Positions 1 to 8,895 are shown, counted from the stretch's first letter. The stretch: DNA of 64,000 bases from Streptomyces sp. SCSIO 30461 (GCF_037023745.1 NZ_CP146101.1:1488001-1552000), one strand, 5' to 3'. Notes: a model not told the origin generated them from the sequence alone. Made by a program: numbers and translations.

Positions 1-402
1 TTCATGGTGCTGCTCGGCTGGCCGCAGATCACCAGGATCGCCCGCGGCTCGGTGATCAGCGTCAGGCAGAACGACTACGTCCAGGCCGCCCGCGCGCTCG
101 GCGCGTCCCCCAGGCGGCTGCTGGTCCGCCATATCGCGCCCAACGCGGTGGCCCCGGTCATCGTCGTGGCCACCATCGCCCTCGGAACGTATGTCGCGCT
201 GGAGGCGACGCTCTCCTACCTCGGCGTCGGCTTGCGCCCGCCCACCGTTTCCTGGGGCATCGAGATCTCCGCCGCGTCCCCGTACATCCGCAACGCCCCG
301 CACATGCTGCTATGGCCGGCCGGAGCGCTCGCGATCACCGTGCTGGCGTTCATCATGCTCGGCGACGCGGTACGGGACGCGCTCGACCCCCGACTGCGCT
401 GA
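1..402 (+). CDS. bldKC: Oligopeptide ABC transporter permease, DppC/OppC type (5' end outside window)
   Basis: C-terminal 133 residues of an inner-membrane permease of a peptide importer. The frame is open to base 1, so the start is missing. The cytoplasmic EAA loop that docks on the ATPases is visible (QAARALGASPRRLLVRHIAPN-like, about residues 29-49), followed by hydrophobic spans (VVATIALGTYVALEA; LLWPAGALAITVLAFIMLG) and the family ending DALDPRLR. Two ATPase genes follow at once, so this is the end of an opp/dpp operon. The bldK name is inferred from gene order (mshB about 6 kb further on, as I recall for S. coelicolor); BldK imports an extracellular signal needed for aerial growth. A generic Opp/Dpp importer is the alternative. 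Confidence 0.85.
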   Translation, partial: FMVLLGWPQITRIARGSVISVRQNDYVQAARALGASPRRLLVRHIAPNAVAPVIVVATIALGTYVALEATLSYLGVGLRPPTVSWGIEISAASPYIRNAPHMLLWPAGALAITVLAFIMLGDAVRDALDPRLR

Positions 403-416
403 GGAGCTCCGCCGAC

Positions 417-1394
417 ATGCTGCTCGAAGTACGCGACCTGCACGTGGAGTTCCGTACCAGGGACGGAGTCGCCAAGGCCGTCGACGGCGTCAGCTACGCC
501 GTCGACGCGGGCGAGACCCTGGCCGTGCTGGGTGAGTCCGGCTCAGGGAAGTCCGTCACGGCCCAGGCCGTCATGGGCATCCTCGACGGCCCGCCGGGCC
601 GGATCACCGCCGGTGAGGTGCTGTTCCAGGGCCGGGACCTGCTGAAGCTCCGTGAGGACGAGCGGCGCGCCGTCCGGGGTGCCCGGATGGCGATGATCTT
701 CCAGGACGCGCTCTCCGCCCTCAACCCCGTGCTGACCGTCGGTGAACAACTGGGGGAGATGTTCACCGTGCACCGAGGCATGTCCAGGAAAGCGGCCAAG
801 GCCAAGGCCGTCGAGCTGATGGACAAGGTCAGGATCCCGGCAGCCGCCGCGCGTGTCGGCGACTACCCGCACCAGTTCTCGGGCGGTATGCGTCAGCGGA
901 TCATGATCGCCATGGCGCTGGCGCTCGAGCCGGACCTGATCATCGCGGACGAGCCGACCACCGCGCTCGACGTGACCGTGCAGGCCCAGGTGATGGACCT
1001 GCTCGCGGAGCTCCAGCGCGAGTACAACATGGGTCTGATCCTGATCACCCACGACCTCGGTGTCGTCGCCGATGTCGCGGACAAGATCGCGGTGATGTAC
1101 GCGGGCCGGATCGTGGAGACCGCGCCCGTGCACGAGCTCTACAAGGCGCCCGCCCACCCGTACACCCGTGGCCTCCTCGACTCCATCCCGCGCCTGGACC
1201 AGAAGGGCCGGGAGCTGTACGCGATCAAGGGTCTGCCACCCAACCTGCTCCGCGTCCCGACCGGCTGCGCCTTCAACCCGCGCTGCCCGAAGGCCAGGGA
1301 CGTGTGCCTGACGGACGAGCCGGAGCTGTTCGCCGTGGACCGGCCGGGCAGGTCGAGTGCCTGCTTCTTCTGGAGGGAGTGCCTCCATGGCTGA
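417..1394 (+). CDS. bldKD: Oligopeptide ABC transporter ATPase, OppD type
   Basis: 325-residue ATPase that powers peptide import with the permease before it and the second ATPase after it. ATG 417 is chosen because GAGGAG lies 11 bases upstream and residues before it do not resemble the family. Walker A GESGSGKS (39-46), signature SGGMRQR (155-161), Walker B ending DE (178-179) and a C-terminal oligopeptide-transporter extension with the Cys-rich [15 protein letters not shown] segment are all present. Starts 14 bases after the permease and overlaps the next gene by 8 bases, so the three are one operon. OppD/DppD family is certain; the BldKD name rests on inferred synteny. Confidence 0.9.
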   Translation: MLLEVRDLHVEFRTRDGVAKAVDGVSYAVDAGETLAVLGESGSGKSVTAQAVMGILDGPPGRITAGEVLFQGRDLLKLREDERRAVRGARMAMIFQDALSALNPVLTVGEQLGEMFTVHRGMSRKAAKAKAVELMDKVRIPAAAARVGDYPHQFSGGMRQRIMIAMALALEPDLIIADEPTTALDVTVQAQVMDLLAELQREYNMGLILITHDLGVVADVADKIAVMYAGRIVETAPVHELYKAPAHPYTRGLLDSIPRLDQKGRELYAIKGLPPNLLRVPTGCAFNPRCPKARDVCLTDEPELFAVDRPGRSSACFFWRECLHG

Positions 1395-2448
1395 GCCGAT
1401 CATCGAGGTGCGCGGTCTGTACAAGCACTATCCGCTCACCCGGGGCGCGCTCTTTCGCAAGCACGTGGGCGAGGTGAAGGCCGTCGACGGGGTCGACGCC
1501 GACCTGTTCCCGGGCGAGACCCTCGGAATCGTCGGTGAGTCGGGCTGCGGCAAGTCCACCCTCGCCCGACTGCTGGTCCATCTGGAGCGGCCGACCAGCG
1601 GGCAGATCCGCTACAAGGGCGAGGACATCACCAGGTTGTCGGGACGGGCGCTCAAGGCCGTGCGCCGCCAGATCCAGATGGTGTTCCAGGACCCGTACAG
1701 CTCGCTCAACCCCCGGATGACGGTCGGCGACATCATCGGCGAGCCGTACGAGATCCACCCGGAGGCAGCGCCCAAGGGCGACCGGCGCCGCCGGGTCCAG
1801 GAGCTGCTGGACGTCGTGGGGCTCAACCCGGAGTACCTGAACCGCTATCCGCACCAGTTCTCGGGCGGTCAGCGCCAGCGCATCGGCATCGCCCGCGGGC
1901 TTGCGCTGCGGCCCGAGGTCATCGTGGCGGACGAACCCGTGTCGGCGCTCGACGTGTCCGTGCAGGCCCAGATCGTCAATCTGCTGGAGAAACTTCAGGA
2001 CGAGTTCGACCTGTCCTATGTCTTCATCGCCCACGACCTGTCGATCGTGCGGCACATCTCGGACCGGGTGGGCGTGATGTACCTGGGGCGGATCGTGGAA
2101 CTCGGCCGCGACGAGGAGATCTACGAGCACCCGACGCACCCCTACACCCAGGCGCTGCTGTCCGCCGTCCCGGTACCGGACCCCGAGGCGCGTGAGCGGC
2201 GCGGGCGGATCATCCTTTCAGGTGATGTTCCCTCCCCGGCGAACGTCCCCTCCGGCTGCCGATTCCGCACCCGCTGCTGGAAGGCACGCGAGCGGTGCGC
2301 CCTGGAGGTGCCCGAGTTGGCGGTGCCCGAGGAGTTCCGGCGCGCCGAAGGGCCCGCGAGTCATGAATCGGCCTGCCACTTCGCTGCCGAACCGCAACCG
2401 GTGGCGGGGCCGGGCGAGCCCGGCACCGCTCGGCCTGAAACCGGCTAG
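1387..2448 (+). CDS. bldKE: Oligopeptide ABC transporter ATPase, OppF type
   Basis: 353-residue second ATPase of the importer. ATG 1387 follows GGAGGGAG and overlaps the end of the OppD gene by 8 bases (translational coupling). Walker A GESGCGKS (50-57), signature SGGQRQR, Walker B IVADEP and the switch His (AHDLS) are intact; the C-terminal domain carries the [14 protein letters not shown] cysteine pattern of OppF/DppF. It is the last gene of the operon and its TAG is immediately followed by the stop codon of the convergent acyltransferase, with no spacer and no obvious terminator. Confidence 0.9.
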   Translation: MAEPIIEVRGLYKHYPLTRGALFRKHVGEVKAVDGVDADLFPGETLGIVGESGCGKSTLARLLVHLERPTSGQIRYKGEDITRLSGRALKAVRRQIQMVFQDPYSSLNPRMTVGDIIGEPYEIHPEAAPKGDRRRRVQELLDVVGLNPEYLNRYPHQFSGGQRQRIGIARGLALRPEVIVADEPVSALDVSVQAQIVNLLEKLQDEFDLSYVFIAHDLSIVRHISDRVGVMYLGRIVELGRDEEIYEHPTHPYTQALLSAVPVPDPEARERRGRIILSGDVPSPANVPSGCRFRTRCWKARERCALEVPELAVPEEFRRAEGPASHESACHFAAEPQPVAGPGEPGTARPETG

Positions 2449-3057
2449 CTAGATGAAGGCTTCGAGGGCGGCCCGGTCGAGGAAGGCCAGCCGGGCTGCC
2501 TTCTGCGGGATGAACACCTCAGGGAGGTCCACCTCGGGCAGGAGTATCTCGGGGCCCAGCGTGAAGCCGACGCGCTCCAGCCGCTTGACGGCCTTGGCGT
2601 TGCGCAGATCAGGCTCGGCCACGACCCGCTGGTTGCGCGGCTCCCGCAGGAGGTAGCCGGTGACGACGGACAGCAGAGCGTTGGTGTATCCGGGACGCGG
2701 AGAGCCATGGGTCGGGCCGACCAGGATGTGCAGGCCGATGTCACCGGGCCGGACGTCGTAGCACTCGCTGACCCGGTCGGCTTCGGGGTCGTAGCTCTGG
2801 AACAGCATCAGGGGTGTGCCGTCGCTCTCCACCAGCCAGGCGTGATGGGTGGTGAGCGTGTCCATGTGCCGGTAGATGTCCCGGACCTCGTCGCGGGTCC
2901 GTTCGGTCATGCCCCAGAAGCGGGCCCGTTCCTCGGTGACCCAGGAGTGGATGAGATCGGCGTCGTGTTCCGGGTCCAGGGGGCGGATGCTCAGTGTCCC
3001 AAAGCCGTCTACGGCCTGCTCGTGGACGCTGGTGCGGTCGGCCGGCTCGGTGGTCAT
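2449..3057 (-). CDS. GNAT acyltransferase of siderophore-biosynthesis type (AlcB/IucB-like)
   Basis: 202 residues, resembling the GNAT subgroup that acylates N-hydroxylysine or N-hydroxycadaverine in hydroxamate siderophore pathways (IucB, AlcB, DesC relatives). Seen: SIRPLDPEHDADLIHSW near the start, the WLVESDGTPLMLFQSY strand, the acetyl-CoA region GSPRPGYTNALLSVV, and PDLRNAKAVKRLERVGF near the end. GAGGAGAGG precedes ATG. No hydroxylase or NIS synthetase lies nearby, so it may acylate another substrate. Its downstream position to an acylase-family gene and the iron box supports a role in iron acquisition; it may be read through from the acylase promoter (102-base gap). Family call good, substrate unknown. 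Confidence 0.75.
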   Translation of the reverse strand: MTTEPADRTSVHEQAVDGFGTLSIRPLDPEHDADLIHSWVTEERARFWGMTERTRDEVRDIYRHMDTLTTHHAWLVESDGTPLMLFQSYDPEADRVSECYDVRPGDIGLHILVGPTHGSPRPGYTNALLSVVTGYLLREPRNQRVVAEPDLRNAKAVKRLERVGFTLGPEILLPEVDLPEVFIPQKAARLAFLDRAALEAFI

Positions 3058-3085
3058 GCCTCTCCTCGGTGCGGTGCTGCCGGTT

Positions 3086-3113
3086 GGTGCGTGGTGCGTG
3101 GTGCTTGGTGCTT
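3086..3113. repeat. Four tandem 7-bp units in the acylase-acyltransferase gap
   Basis: GGTGCGT, GGTGCGT, GGTGCTT, GGTGCTT run head to tail in the 102-base space between the two minus-strand genes. It is a short slippage-type repeat; its copy number may vary between strains. No binding protein is known to me. Confidence 0.7.
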
Positions 3114-3159
3114 GACTGCGGCCCCGGGGCTGCCGGGAGCGCAGGTACGCGGGTGGTGC

Positions 3160-5235
3160 TCAGACGGCGGTCCCGTCGGCCGAATCGGGACTGAGCTGTG
3201 CGAAGTCGGTGACGACGGGAACGAGTTCGCCGCGCAGCCACAGCGGCAGCTGGTCGCGGTGGTGGGGATCGCCCGGGACGCCCCGGGCGCCCAGCGGGAC
3301 GACCCAGCGGCTGTCCTCACGGCGCCGCAGGTCCCAGACGTAGCGTGCGGCCGGACCGCGTGCGGCGCGATCCGTGAGTCCGGGGACGCTGGAGGTGGCC
3401 AGGACGCAGTCGTGGTCACCGGCCGTCCCCGGCCACTGCTCGTCGCTCAGCGGGAGTGCCTGCCAGGGCGCGATCTGGTGCCGCTCGCCCCAGGTGGCCT
3501 GGGTGCGTGTCGGGTCCGCGGCCACCTCCTCGAGGGCCGCGCGGACCAGCTCCGCCCGGTCGATGCCGGGCAGCAACTCGGTGGTGAGCAGCACTTCGAG
3601 CGCATAGCCGACCTTGACCAGGAGGTTGAGCCAGGGCTGGAAGACCGCCGGGTACGGCAGGGGTTCGCTGAGGGAGGCCAGCGCCGGGTGCCCGGCGAAC
3701 CTACGGACGACCGCGTGCCGCACCTCGGCGTACGCCGCGGCGTCCGTGCTCTCGGCGTCCATGCGCAGGTCCCAGGCCCGCAGCCGCTCGCGCAGTACGC
3801 CCGCCGCCGGACCGAGCCCGTCGAGCCCGTCGATCAGGTCCAGCAGCGGGCGGGCGGACGCGAGACGGGTGTCCATGTGCACCGACGCCATCTCCGCGGC
3901 GCTCCACCGGTCCGATGCGCGCAGCAGTTCGGTGATCCGGTCCGCGCGGTGCCGGGGAGCGAACTCCACTCCGAGCGGCCCGGCCAGCGCACGTTCGTTG
4001 GCCATCACCGCGAAGTCGGCCACATCGGCGCGCGGCATCGGGTCGTGCATGCCCTGCCATTCGTGCCCGTGCTCCCACGCCGGTACCACCCGCAGCCGGT
4101 TGTCCTTGTGCCGCAGCGGCACCCGGCCCGCGGTGCGGTGCAGCAGCCCGCCCGAGGTGTCGGCGGCGAGAACCACGTTCACCGGTTCGACCCAGCGCTC
4201 GAACGCCCGGTCGACATCGGCGACCGTACGTGCCTTCAGCAGCTCGGCGATCGCTGTGAAGCCCAGCTCCCCGGTGACCCGGGGGACGTACCGCAGGCTG
4301 ATCGCCTCCACGGTCTCGTCGCCCTGCGGGCCCGCACCGATGATCACCGGGCCTCGGGCCGTCTCGATCACCTCGACCCGCACCGGATCCCCTCCGGCGA
4401 CCTCTATCGTCTCGGTGTGCCGCGAGGCCGGGTGCCAGCCGTCCGGACCGAGCGCCTCGACGCCGTCGGCGGTGCGTCGCAGCCGCTCCCGGTACAGGTC
4501 CTGGTAGTCGGCCATGGCATTGGTGATCGCCCAGGCGACGCCGCCGGTGTGGGCGAAGTGGGCGACGCCAGGGACGCCGGGGAAGGCGAGCCCGGTCACG
4601 TCGTAATCGGGGCAGACCAGATGCACCTGCTGGTAGATGCCGGGGTCCTCGATGAAGCGGTGCGGGTCGCCCGCGATCAGAGGGGCGCCGGTGCCGGTGC
4701 GTCCGGCCGAGACGAGCCAGCCGTTCGATCCGGCTGTGCCCGGACCGTCTACGGCGAACAGCTCGGTCGCCTCGTCCCCGAGTCGTCGTGCGACCTCGTC
4801 GCGCCACAGCTTGGTCGGGAATCCTGCGAAGAGGACATGGGTGGAAAGCCAGAGCGACAGCGGGGTCCACGCCTCCCACGTCCCGGGCGTGATGCCGGCT
4901 TCGGCGAACTCGGGCGCGGCCGCCGCGCCCTGCCGGAGCCCCGCGTTCACCCCGTCCACGTATGCCGCCACCCAGGCGCGGGGCTCCCCGCCCAGTGCCT
5001 CGTAGCAGCGCCGCGCGGTGTCCGCGAGCCGTGCCTGCCGGGCGAAGGTGTCCCAGGCGAGGGCATCGCTGCCCAGGATGGCGGCTGATGTGCCCTGGGC
5101 ACGGTGCCGCTCGATCTCCAACTGCCAGGCGCGGTCGACGGCGGCGTTGTGCCCCTGGGCGTACGCGAGTTCGTTCACGCTGCCGGCGCGCAGATGCGGG
5201 ATGCCCCACGCGTCACGGAAGACCTCGGTCCTCAC
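3160..5235 (-). CDS. Penicillin acylase family Ntn-hydrolase
   Basis: 691-residue N-terminal-nucleophile amidase precursor. In this family autocleavage exposes a Ser at the start of the beta chain; here GSNGWLV puts it at Ser170, with the alpha chain before it. The N terminus (EVFRDAWGIPHLRA) begins directly with the mature fold and shows no signal peptide, unlike PvdQ or secreted acylases, so a cytoplasmic location is predicted. The start codon lies 12 bases from the iron box, which should place it under DmdR/IdeR repression. It diverges from a siderophore-interacting reductase. Likely substrates are acylated siderophores or other amides; acyl-homoserine lactones or beta-lactams are alternatives that the sequence cannot exclude. 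Confidence 0.85.
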   Translation of the reverse strand: MRTEVFRDAWGIPHLRAGSVNELAYAQGHNAAVDRAWQLEIERHRAQGTSAAILGSDALAWDTFARQARLADTARRCYEALGGEPRAWVAAYVDGVNAGLRQGAAAAPEFAEAGITPGTWEAWTPLSLWLSTHVLFAGFPTKLWRDEVARRLGDEATELFAVDGPGTAGSNGWLVSAGRTGTGAPLIAGDPHRFIEDPGIYQQVHLVCPDYDVTGLAFPGVPGVAHFAHTGGVAWAITNAMADYQDLYRERLRRTADGVEALGPDGWHPASRHTETIEVAGGDPVRVEVIETARGPVIIGAGPQGDETVEAISLRYVPRVTGELGFTAIAELLKARTVADVDRAFERWVEPVNVVLAADTSGGLLHRTAGRVPLRHKDNRLRVVPAWEHGHEWQGMHDPMPRADVADFAVMANERALAGPLGVEFAPRHRADRITELLRASDRWSAAEMASVHMDTRLASARPLLDLIDGLDGLGPAAGVLRERLRAWDLRMDAESTDAAAYAEVRHAVVRRFAGHPALASLSEPLPYPAVFQPWLNLLVKVGYALEVLLTTELLPGIDRAELVRAALEEVAADPTRTQATWGERHQIAPWQALPLSDEQWPGTAGDHDCVLATSSVPGLTDRAARGPAARYVWDLRRREDSRWVVPLGARGVPGDPHHRDQLPLWLRGELVPVVTDFAQLSPDSADGTAV

Positions 5236-5247
5236 ACCGACACTCCT

Positions 5248-5266
5248 TTAGGTTAGGCTCTCCTAA
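5248..5266. promoter_or_regulatory. Iron box (DmdR1/IdeR-type operator) in a divergent promoter
   Basis: TTAGGTTAGGCTCTCCTAA matches the actinobacterial DmdR/IdeR/DtxR consensus (TTAGGTTAGGCTNNCCTAA) at every defined position. The core is an 8-bp perfect inverted repeat, AGGTTAGG-CTCT-CCTAACCT (5250-5269). It lies 12 bases from the acylase start and 31 bases from the reductase start, so one iron-loaded repressor could block both directions. Confidence 0.93.
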
Positions 5267-5297
5267 CCTTAACTGTTCGTCCGGGGAGGAGAGCACG

Positions 5298-6026
5298 GTG
5301 GGGCATGGCTGGGAGGGCGTCGTCCTCAAACTGATGCGGGGCAAGGACTTCACGTTCACGGTGACCGGTGCCGAGCAGGTCACCGAGCGGTACCGCAGGG
5401 TGCATCTGAGCGACGGCGGCATGCTGCGGGCGACCGGGGTGCACCCCACGATGTGGGTGCGGCTCTGGTTCGAGAACGAGGGCAAGCCGCACCAGCGCGC
5501 CTACACGCTTGTCGACCCGGCCCCGGACGCGGGCACGTTCAGTCTGGAGTTCGCCCTGCACGACGGCCGGGCGAGCGACTGGGCCCGCGAGGCGCAGCCC
5601 GGCGACACCATCGACGCGACCGTCCAGGGCACCGGTTTCACCGCCCCCGACCCGCTGCCGCCACGGATGTTCGTGATCGGCGACCCCGCCTCGCTTCCGG
5701 CGGTCAACTCGCTCCTCGACGCAATGCCGGACACCCCCGCCACCATCTGGTTCGAGACCCCGCACCCGTCCGACGCCGACCTGCCGATACGGATCGACGC
5801 GGCGCGGCACGATCTGCGTACGGTGCCGCGCCGGGACGCCGGGGCGCACCTGGTGGACGAGGTGCGGGCCGCGCTGCCCGGGCTGCTCGGCGACGACCCG
5901 GCCAAGGCCTTCGTCTGGGTCGCCTGCGACGCCGCGACGACCCGGGGGCTCGCCTCGTACCTGCGCAGGGAGCTCGGTGTCCCCAAGGACCGGGTGAACG
6001 CGCTCGGCTACTGGCGCACCGTCTGA
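5298..6026 (+). CDS. Siderophore-interacting protein (FAD ferric-siderophore reductase)
   Basis: 242-residue cytoplasmic flavoprotein that releases iron from imported ferric siderophores by reduction with NAD(P)H. The FAD-binding signature RAYTLVDP follows a beta-barrel domain (about residues 10-120); the C-terminal half (from PRMFVIGDPASLPAV) is the nucleotide-binding domain, ending in the family motif GYWR. GTG 5298 is chosen for the GGGGAGGAG site 7 bases upstream and because the iron box is just before it; the frame is open further upstream but that stretch lies inside the box and the opposite gene. Expected to be derepressed in low iron. Confidence 0.9.
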   Translation: MGHGWEGVVLKLMRGKDFTFTVTGAEQVTERYRRVHLSDGGMLRATGVHPTMWVRLWFENEGKPHQRAYTLVDPAPDAGTFSLEFALHDGRASDWAREAQPGDTIDATVQGTGFTAPDPLPPRMFVIGDPASLPAVNSLLDAMPDTPATIWFETPHPSDADLPIRIDAARHDLRTVPRRDAGAHLVDEVRAALPGLLGDDPAKAFVWVACDAATTRGLASYLRRELGVPKDRVNALGYWRTV

Positions 6027-6145
6027 TCCGCTGCGCACCAGCCCACTTGGCGGTCGGCGCGTTTACACCCGGGCAATGCCGCCGAAGCGCATCCGATATA
6101 CGGACGCGGCACTCTGAACCCCGTACGGCCGTGCGGGTGCCGTTG

Positions 6146-6177
6146 ACCGGTCGGGGGACGCGAGTCCACCGGCCGGT
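6146..6177. terminator. Hairpin between convergent genes
   Basis: ACCGGTCGGGGGAC, loop GCGA, GTCCACCGGCCGGT: a 14-bp stem with one G-U pair and one mismatch and a GNRA loop. It lies between the reductase and the convergent S9 peptidase; no T-run follows, as is usual in streptomycetes. Confidence 0.6.
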
Positions 6178-6206
6178 CCCCTTCCCGCTGAAGCTCCTGT
6201 AGATCG

Positions 6207-8405
6207 TCAGACCCGCATCCCCAGGGACCTCTTCAGGAAGTCGACCTGAAGCAGCAGCAAGTTCTCCGCGACCTCTTCCTGCGGCGTCATATGGGTGACC
6301 CCGCTCAGCGGCAGCACCTCGTGCGGACGGCCGGCCGCCAGCAGCGCCGACGAGAGGCGCAGGGTGTGCGCCGCCACCACGTTGTCGTCCGCCAGGCCGT
6401 GGATCACCATCAGCGGCCGTGCCGGGTCCGCAGCACCGCTCAAACCCCCTTCCGTGACCAGGGAGTTCCGGGCATACACCGAGGGCTGCTCGGCGGGAAG
6501 GCCCAGATGCCGCTCGGTGTAGTGGGTGTCATAGAGCCTCCAGTCGGTCACCGGGGCGCCCGCCACACCCGCGTGGAACACATCCGGTCGGCGCAGCACG
6601 GCAAGCGCCGCCAGATAGCCGCCGTACGACCAGCCGCGGATCGCGACCCGACCCAGATCGAGCGGGTAACGCTCGGCGAGCGCGCGCAGCGCCTCGACCT
6701 GGTCGTCCAGCGTGATGGTGAAGTCGCCCTTGACGGCCTTCTCCCAGTCGGGTGAGCGGCCAGGGGTGCCCCGGCCGTCCGCGACGATCACCGCGAAGCC
6801 CTGATCGGCGAACCACTGCGAGGTGAGGTGCGCGTTGTGCGCGGCAACCACGCGCTGTCCATGGGGTCCCCCGTACGGGTCCATCAGAACCGGGAGCGGA
6901 CCGTCCGATTCCCGCCAGCCCGACGGGAGCAGGACGGCGCACGGGATGCGCCGCGTGCCCCCTTCCGTGAACTCCATGCGCGGGGACAGCACCGGCCGCT
7001 GGGCATACGAGGCGATCACGGCGAGCTGAATGCCGTCTCTCACCACGCGTACCGTCGCGCCGCTCGATTCGGGCCGGGCGGACGCGAGCACGGTCACCCC
7101 GCAGGAACGCACCGCCGTATGCACCCCGGCGCCCTCCGAGACCCGCTTCGCGCCGCTCTCGCCGACCCGGTACACATGGATCTCGCCGATCTCGGGCTCG
7201 GCCGCCCGCGCGCCGGCGGAGGCCGACACAAGGATGTCCTGCTCGCCGACGTCCAACACCGCCCGCACATGCAGACGGGGTCCGGTCAGCGGCCGGTCGC
7301 CCACCGCGAGCACCCGGGTGCCGTCCTGGTCGGTGATCCGCACCAGCCGCCCGTCCGGAGACCAGGCGGGCACCCCGCCGCACAGTTCGAGCCACACAGG
7401 GTCCACGTCCACCTGGACCGTGCGGGTCGCGCCGGTGGCGGTGTCCACGGTGAGAAACGCGGCGGCGCCCTGCCTGCGCTCCTGCACCAGCAGCAGCGGA
7501 GCGCCGCTCGCCGACCAGTGCACCCGGGCCAGATACGGGTACCGCGCCCGGTCCCATTCCACCTCGGTGCGCGTCCCGTCGAGACCGATCAGGAGCAGCC
7601 GTACATCCGCGTTGGGTGTCCCGGCCGCCGGGTAGGCGACCCGGGCCGGCTCCCGCTCCGGCCGTGCCGGATCGGCGATCCACCAGCGTTGTACGGGGGA
7701 TTCGTCGACCCGCGCCACCAGCAGCCGGTCGCTTTCGGGCGACCACCAGAACCCGCGAGAACGCCCCATCTCCTCGGCCGCGATGAACTCCGCGACGCCG
7801 TAGGAGACCTGGTCGTCCTCCGGCTCGGCCAGCGCGCGATCCCCGTCGCCCTCCGCGCCGATCACCCGGAGCGCGCCCCGCGCCGCGTAGGCGACCAGCC
7901 GCCCGTCCGGGGACGGCCGGGGATCGAGCACCGGCCCGGTCGCGGGCAGTTCGCGGGCCGTGCCGGCGCGCAGCTCCGCCGTGAACAGCCGTCCGGACAG
8001 CGCGAACGCCGCCAACTCCACCGCATGGTCGACGGCATACGAGACGATCCCTCCGGAACCCTCACGACTGCGCTCCCGCCGTGCCCGTTCCTCGGCCGAC
8101 AGCTCCTCGGTGGCTCCCTCCAGCAGCACATCGGGGTCCGCCGCCAGCCGCTCGGCGCCGACAGCGCCCTCCTGGGCGCCGCCGCCCGTTCCGTCGATGC
8201 CTTCAAGGTCCAGCACCCACAACCGGTTGGCCGTTTCCGTCCCCGAGGGGGAGCGCAGGAAGACCACCCGCGAGCCGTCCGGCGCCACCGTGAACGACCG
8301 GGGTGCGCCGAGCCCGAAGCGCTGGGTCCTGGCGTACTGGCGAGGGAAGCTGAGCGGAGCCGAAGGGGCTGTGGGGACAGGGGAGTGCAGCGGCCTCGAG
8401 GTCAT
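6207..8405 (-). CDS. S9 family serine peptidase, dipeptidyl-peptidase IV type
   Basis: 732 residues: an N-terminal beta-propeller (about 40-470, DPPIV_N-like, with the double-Glu motif EFIAAEEMGR that binds the substrate N terminus in DPP-IV) and a C-terminal alpha/beta-hydrolase domain. Catalytic residues read as Ser593 (GWSYGGY), Asp673 (HGLADDNV) and His705 (GVTHMT). No signal peptide, so probably a cytoplasmic dipeptidase of peptide turnover. ATG 8405 is chosen because a -10 element sits seven bases upstream and the longer frame before it is non-homologous. It stands alone; a hairpin ends it against the convergent reductase. Confidence 0.9.
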   Translation of the reverse strand: MTSRPLHSPVPTAPSAPLSFPRQYARTQRFGLGAPRSFTVAPDGSRVVFLRSPSGTETANRLWVLDLEGIDGTGGGAQEGAVGAERLAADPDVLLEGATEELSAEERARRERSREGSGGIVSYAVDHAVELAAFALSGRLFTAELRAGTARELPATGPVLDPRPSPDGRLVAYAARGALRVIGAEGDGDRALAEPEDDQVSYGVAEFIAAEEMGRSRGFWWSPESDRLLVARVDESPVQRWWIADPARPEREPARVAYPAAGTPNADVRLLLIGLDGTRTEVEWDRARYPYLARVHWSASGAPLLLVQERRQGAAAFLTVDTATGATRTVQVDVDPVWLELCGGVPAWSPDGRLVRITDQDGTRVLAVGDRPLTGPRLHVRAVLDVGEQDILVSASAGARAAEPEIGEIHVYRVGESGAKRVSEGAGVHTAVRSCGVTVLASARPESSGATVRVVRDGIQLAVIASYAQRPVLSPRMEFTEGGTRRIPCAVLLPSGWRESDGPLPVLMDPYGGPHGQRVVAAHNAHLTSQWFADQGFAVIVADGRGTPGRSPDWEKAVKGDFTITLDDQVEALRALAERYPLDLGRVAIRGWSYGGYLAALAVLRRPDVFHAGVAGAPVTDWRLYDTHYTERHLGLPAEQPSVYARNSLVTEGGLSGAADPARPLMVIHGLADDNVVAAHTLRLSSALLAAGRPHEVLPLSGVTHMTPQEEVAENLLLLQVDFLKRSLGMRV

Positions 8406-8412
8406 ATGGCCG

Positions 8413-8418
8413 AATCTA
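8413..8418 (-). promoter_or_regulatory. -10 element of a probably leaderless S9 peptidase gene
   Basis: TAGATT on the minus strand lies 7 bases before ATG 8405 and there is no Shine-Dalgarno sequence, so transcription probably starts at or next to the start codon. No convincing -35 hexamer is visible. Confidence 0.45.
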
Positions 8419-8561
8419 GTGCTGTGCGCCCCCACGTGCTGCCGTGCACCGATCGATGCGTGCCTATGGATAGTTATGATCCCTAGCGCGAGGTGGGTAT
8501 GACTCCTCCGGCACATGCGCTCTGCCCCTTACCGGCTGAATATCTGTGGAGGTGAACCGCC

Positions 8562-8756
8562 GTGGCACTCTCGATTTCGGCGGTGGTGCTGCTGGCGATC
8601 ATCGTCTTCCTGCTGGTCAGGAAATCCGGCCTGAAGGCGGGACACGCGGCGGTCTGCATGCTGCTCGGGTTCTATCTCGCGAGCTCGTCCATCGCGCCCA
8701 CGATCAGCCAGCTGACCACGAACGTCGCGGGGATGATCGGGGGCCTCAAGTTCTAG
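8562..8756 (+). CDS. Small two-helix membrane protein, unknown function
   Basis: 64 residues. GTG 8562 is preceded by GGAGGTGAA at ideal spacing. Residues 3-20 (LSISAVVLLAIIVFLLVR) form a transmembrane helix; a second hydrophobic stretch (about 28-45, AAVCMLLGFYLASSSIAP) is likely another. A basic RKSGLK hinge separates them, and the C terminus is small-residue rich. I do not recognise a named family. A hairpin follows at 8850, so it is probably its own transcript ahead of mshB. Confidence 0.75.
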   Translation: MALSISAVVLLAIIVFLLVRKSGLKAGHAAVCMLLGFYLASSSIAPTISQLTTNVAGMIGGLKF

Positions 8757-8849
8757 CTTCGCCTCGCGGCCCGAGACGATCGCCCGGACGGGACCTGCGT
8801 GCCTTTCGTCTGGACCAGCCCGGCAGGATCCACACGCAAGGCTCCAGGG

Positions 8850-8875
8850 CCGGACAGGACCCAGCTCCTGTCCGG
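8850..8875. terminator. Hairpin upstream of mshB
   Basis: Perfect 10-bp stem CCGGACAGGA / TCCTGTCCGG with a 6-base loop, between the small membrane protein and the mshB promoter. Confidence 0.6.
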
Positions 8876-8883
8876 GGGCCTCG

Positions 8884-8889
8884 TAGGCT
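8884..8889 (+). promoter_or_regulatory. -10 element of leaderless mshB
   Basis: TAGGCT lies exactly 6 bases before ATG 8896 with no ribosome site, the usual streptomycete leaderless arrangement. In S. coelicolor, mycothiol genes answer to SigR; no clear GGAAT/GTT SigR box is visible here. Confidence 0.55.
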
Positions 8890-8895
8890 GGGGGC

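Noticed and set aside
3086..3113. Operator array upstream of the acyltransferase
   Set aside because: The 7-bp units have no symmetry and resemble slippage repeats; not supported as binding sites.
2707..5088. 793-codon plus-strand ORF opposite the acylase
   Set aside because: Antisense frame of the acylase gene; no family motif, Arg/Gly-rich, no ribosome site.
4962..5297. Longer N terminus for the siderophore-interacting protein
   Set aside because: Extra residues would be antisense to the acylase and would cover the iron box; GTG 5298 has the ribosome site.
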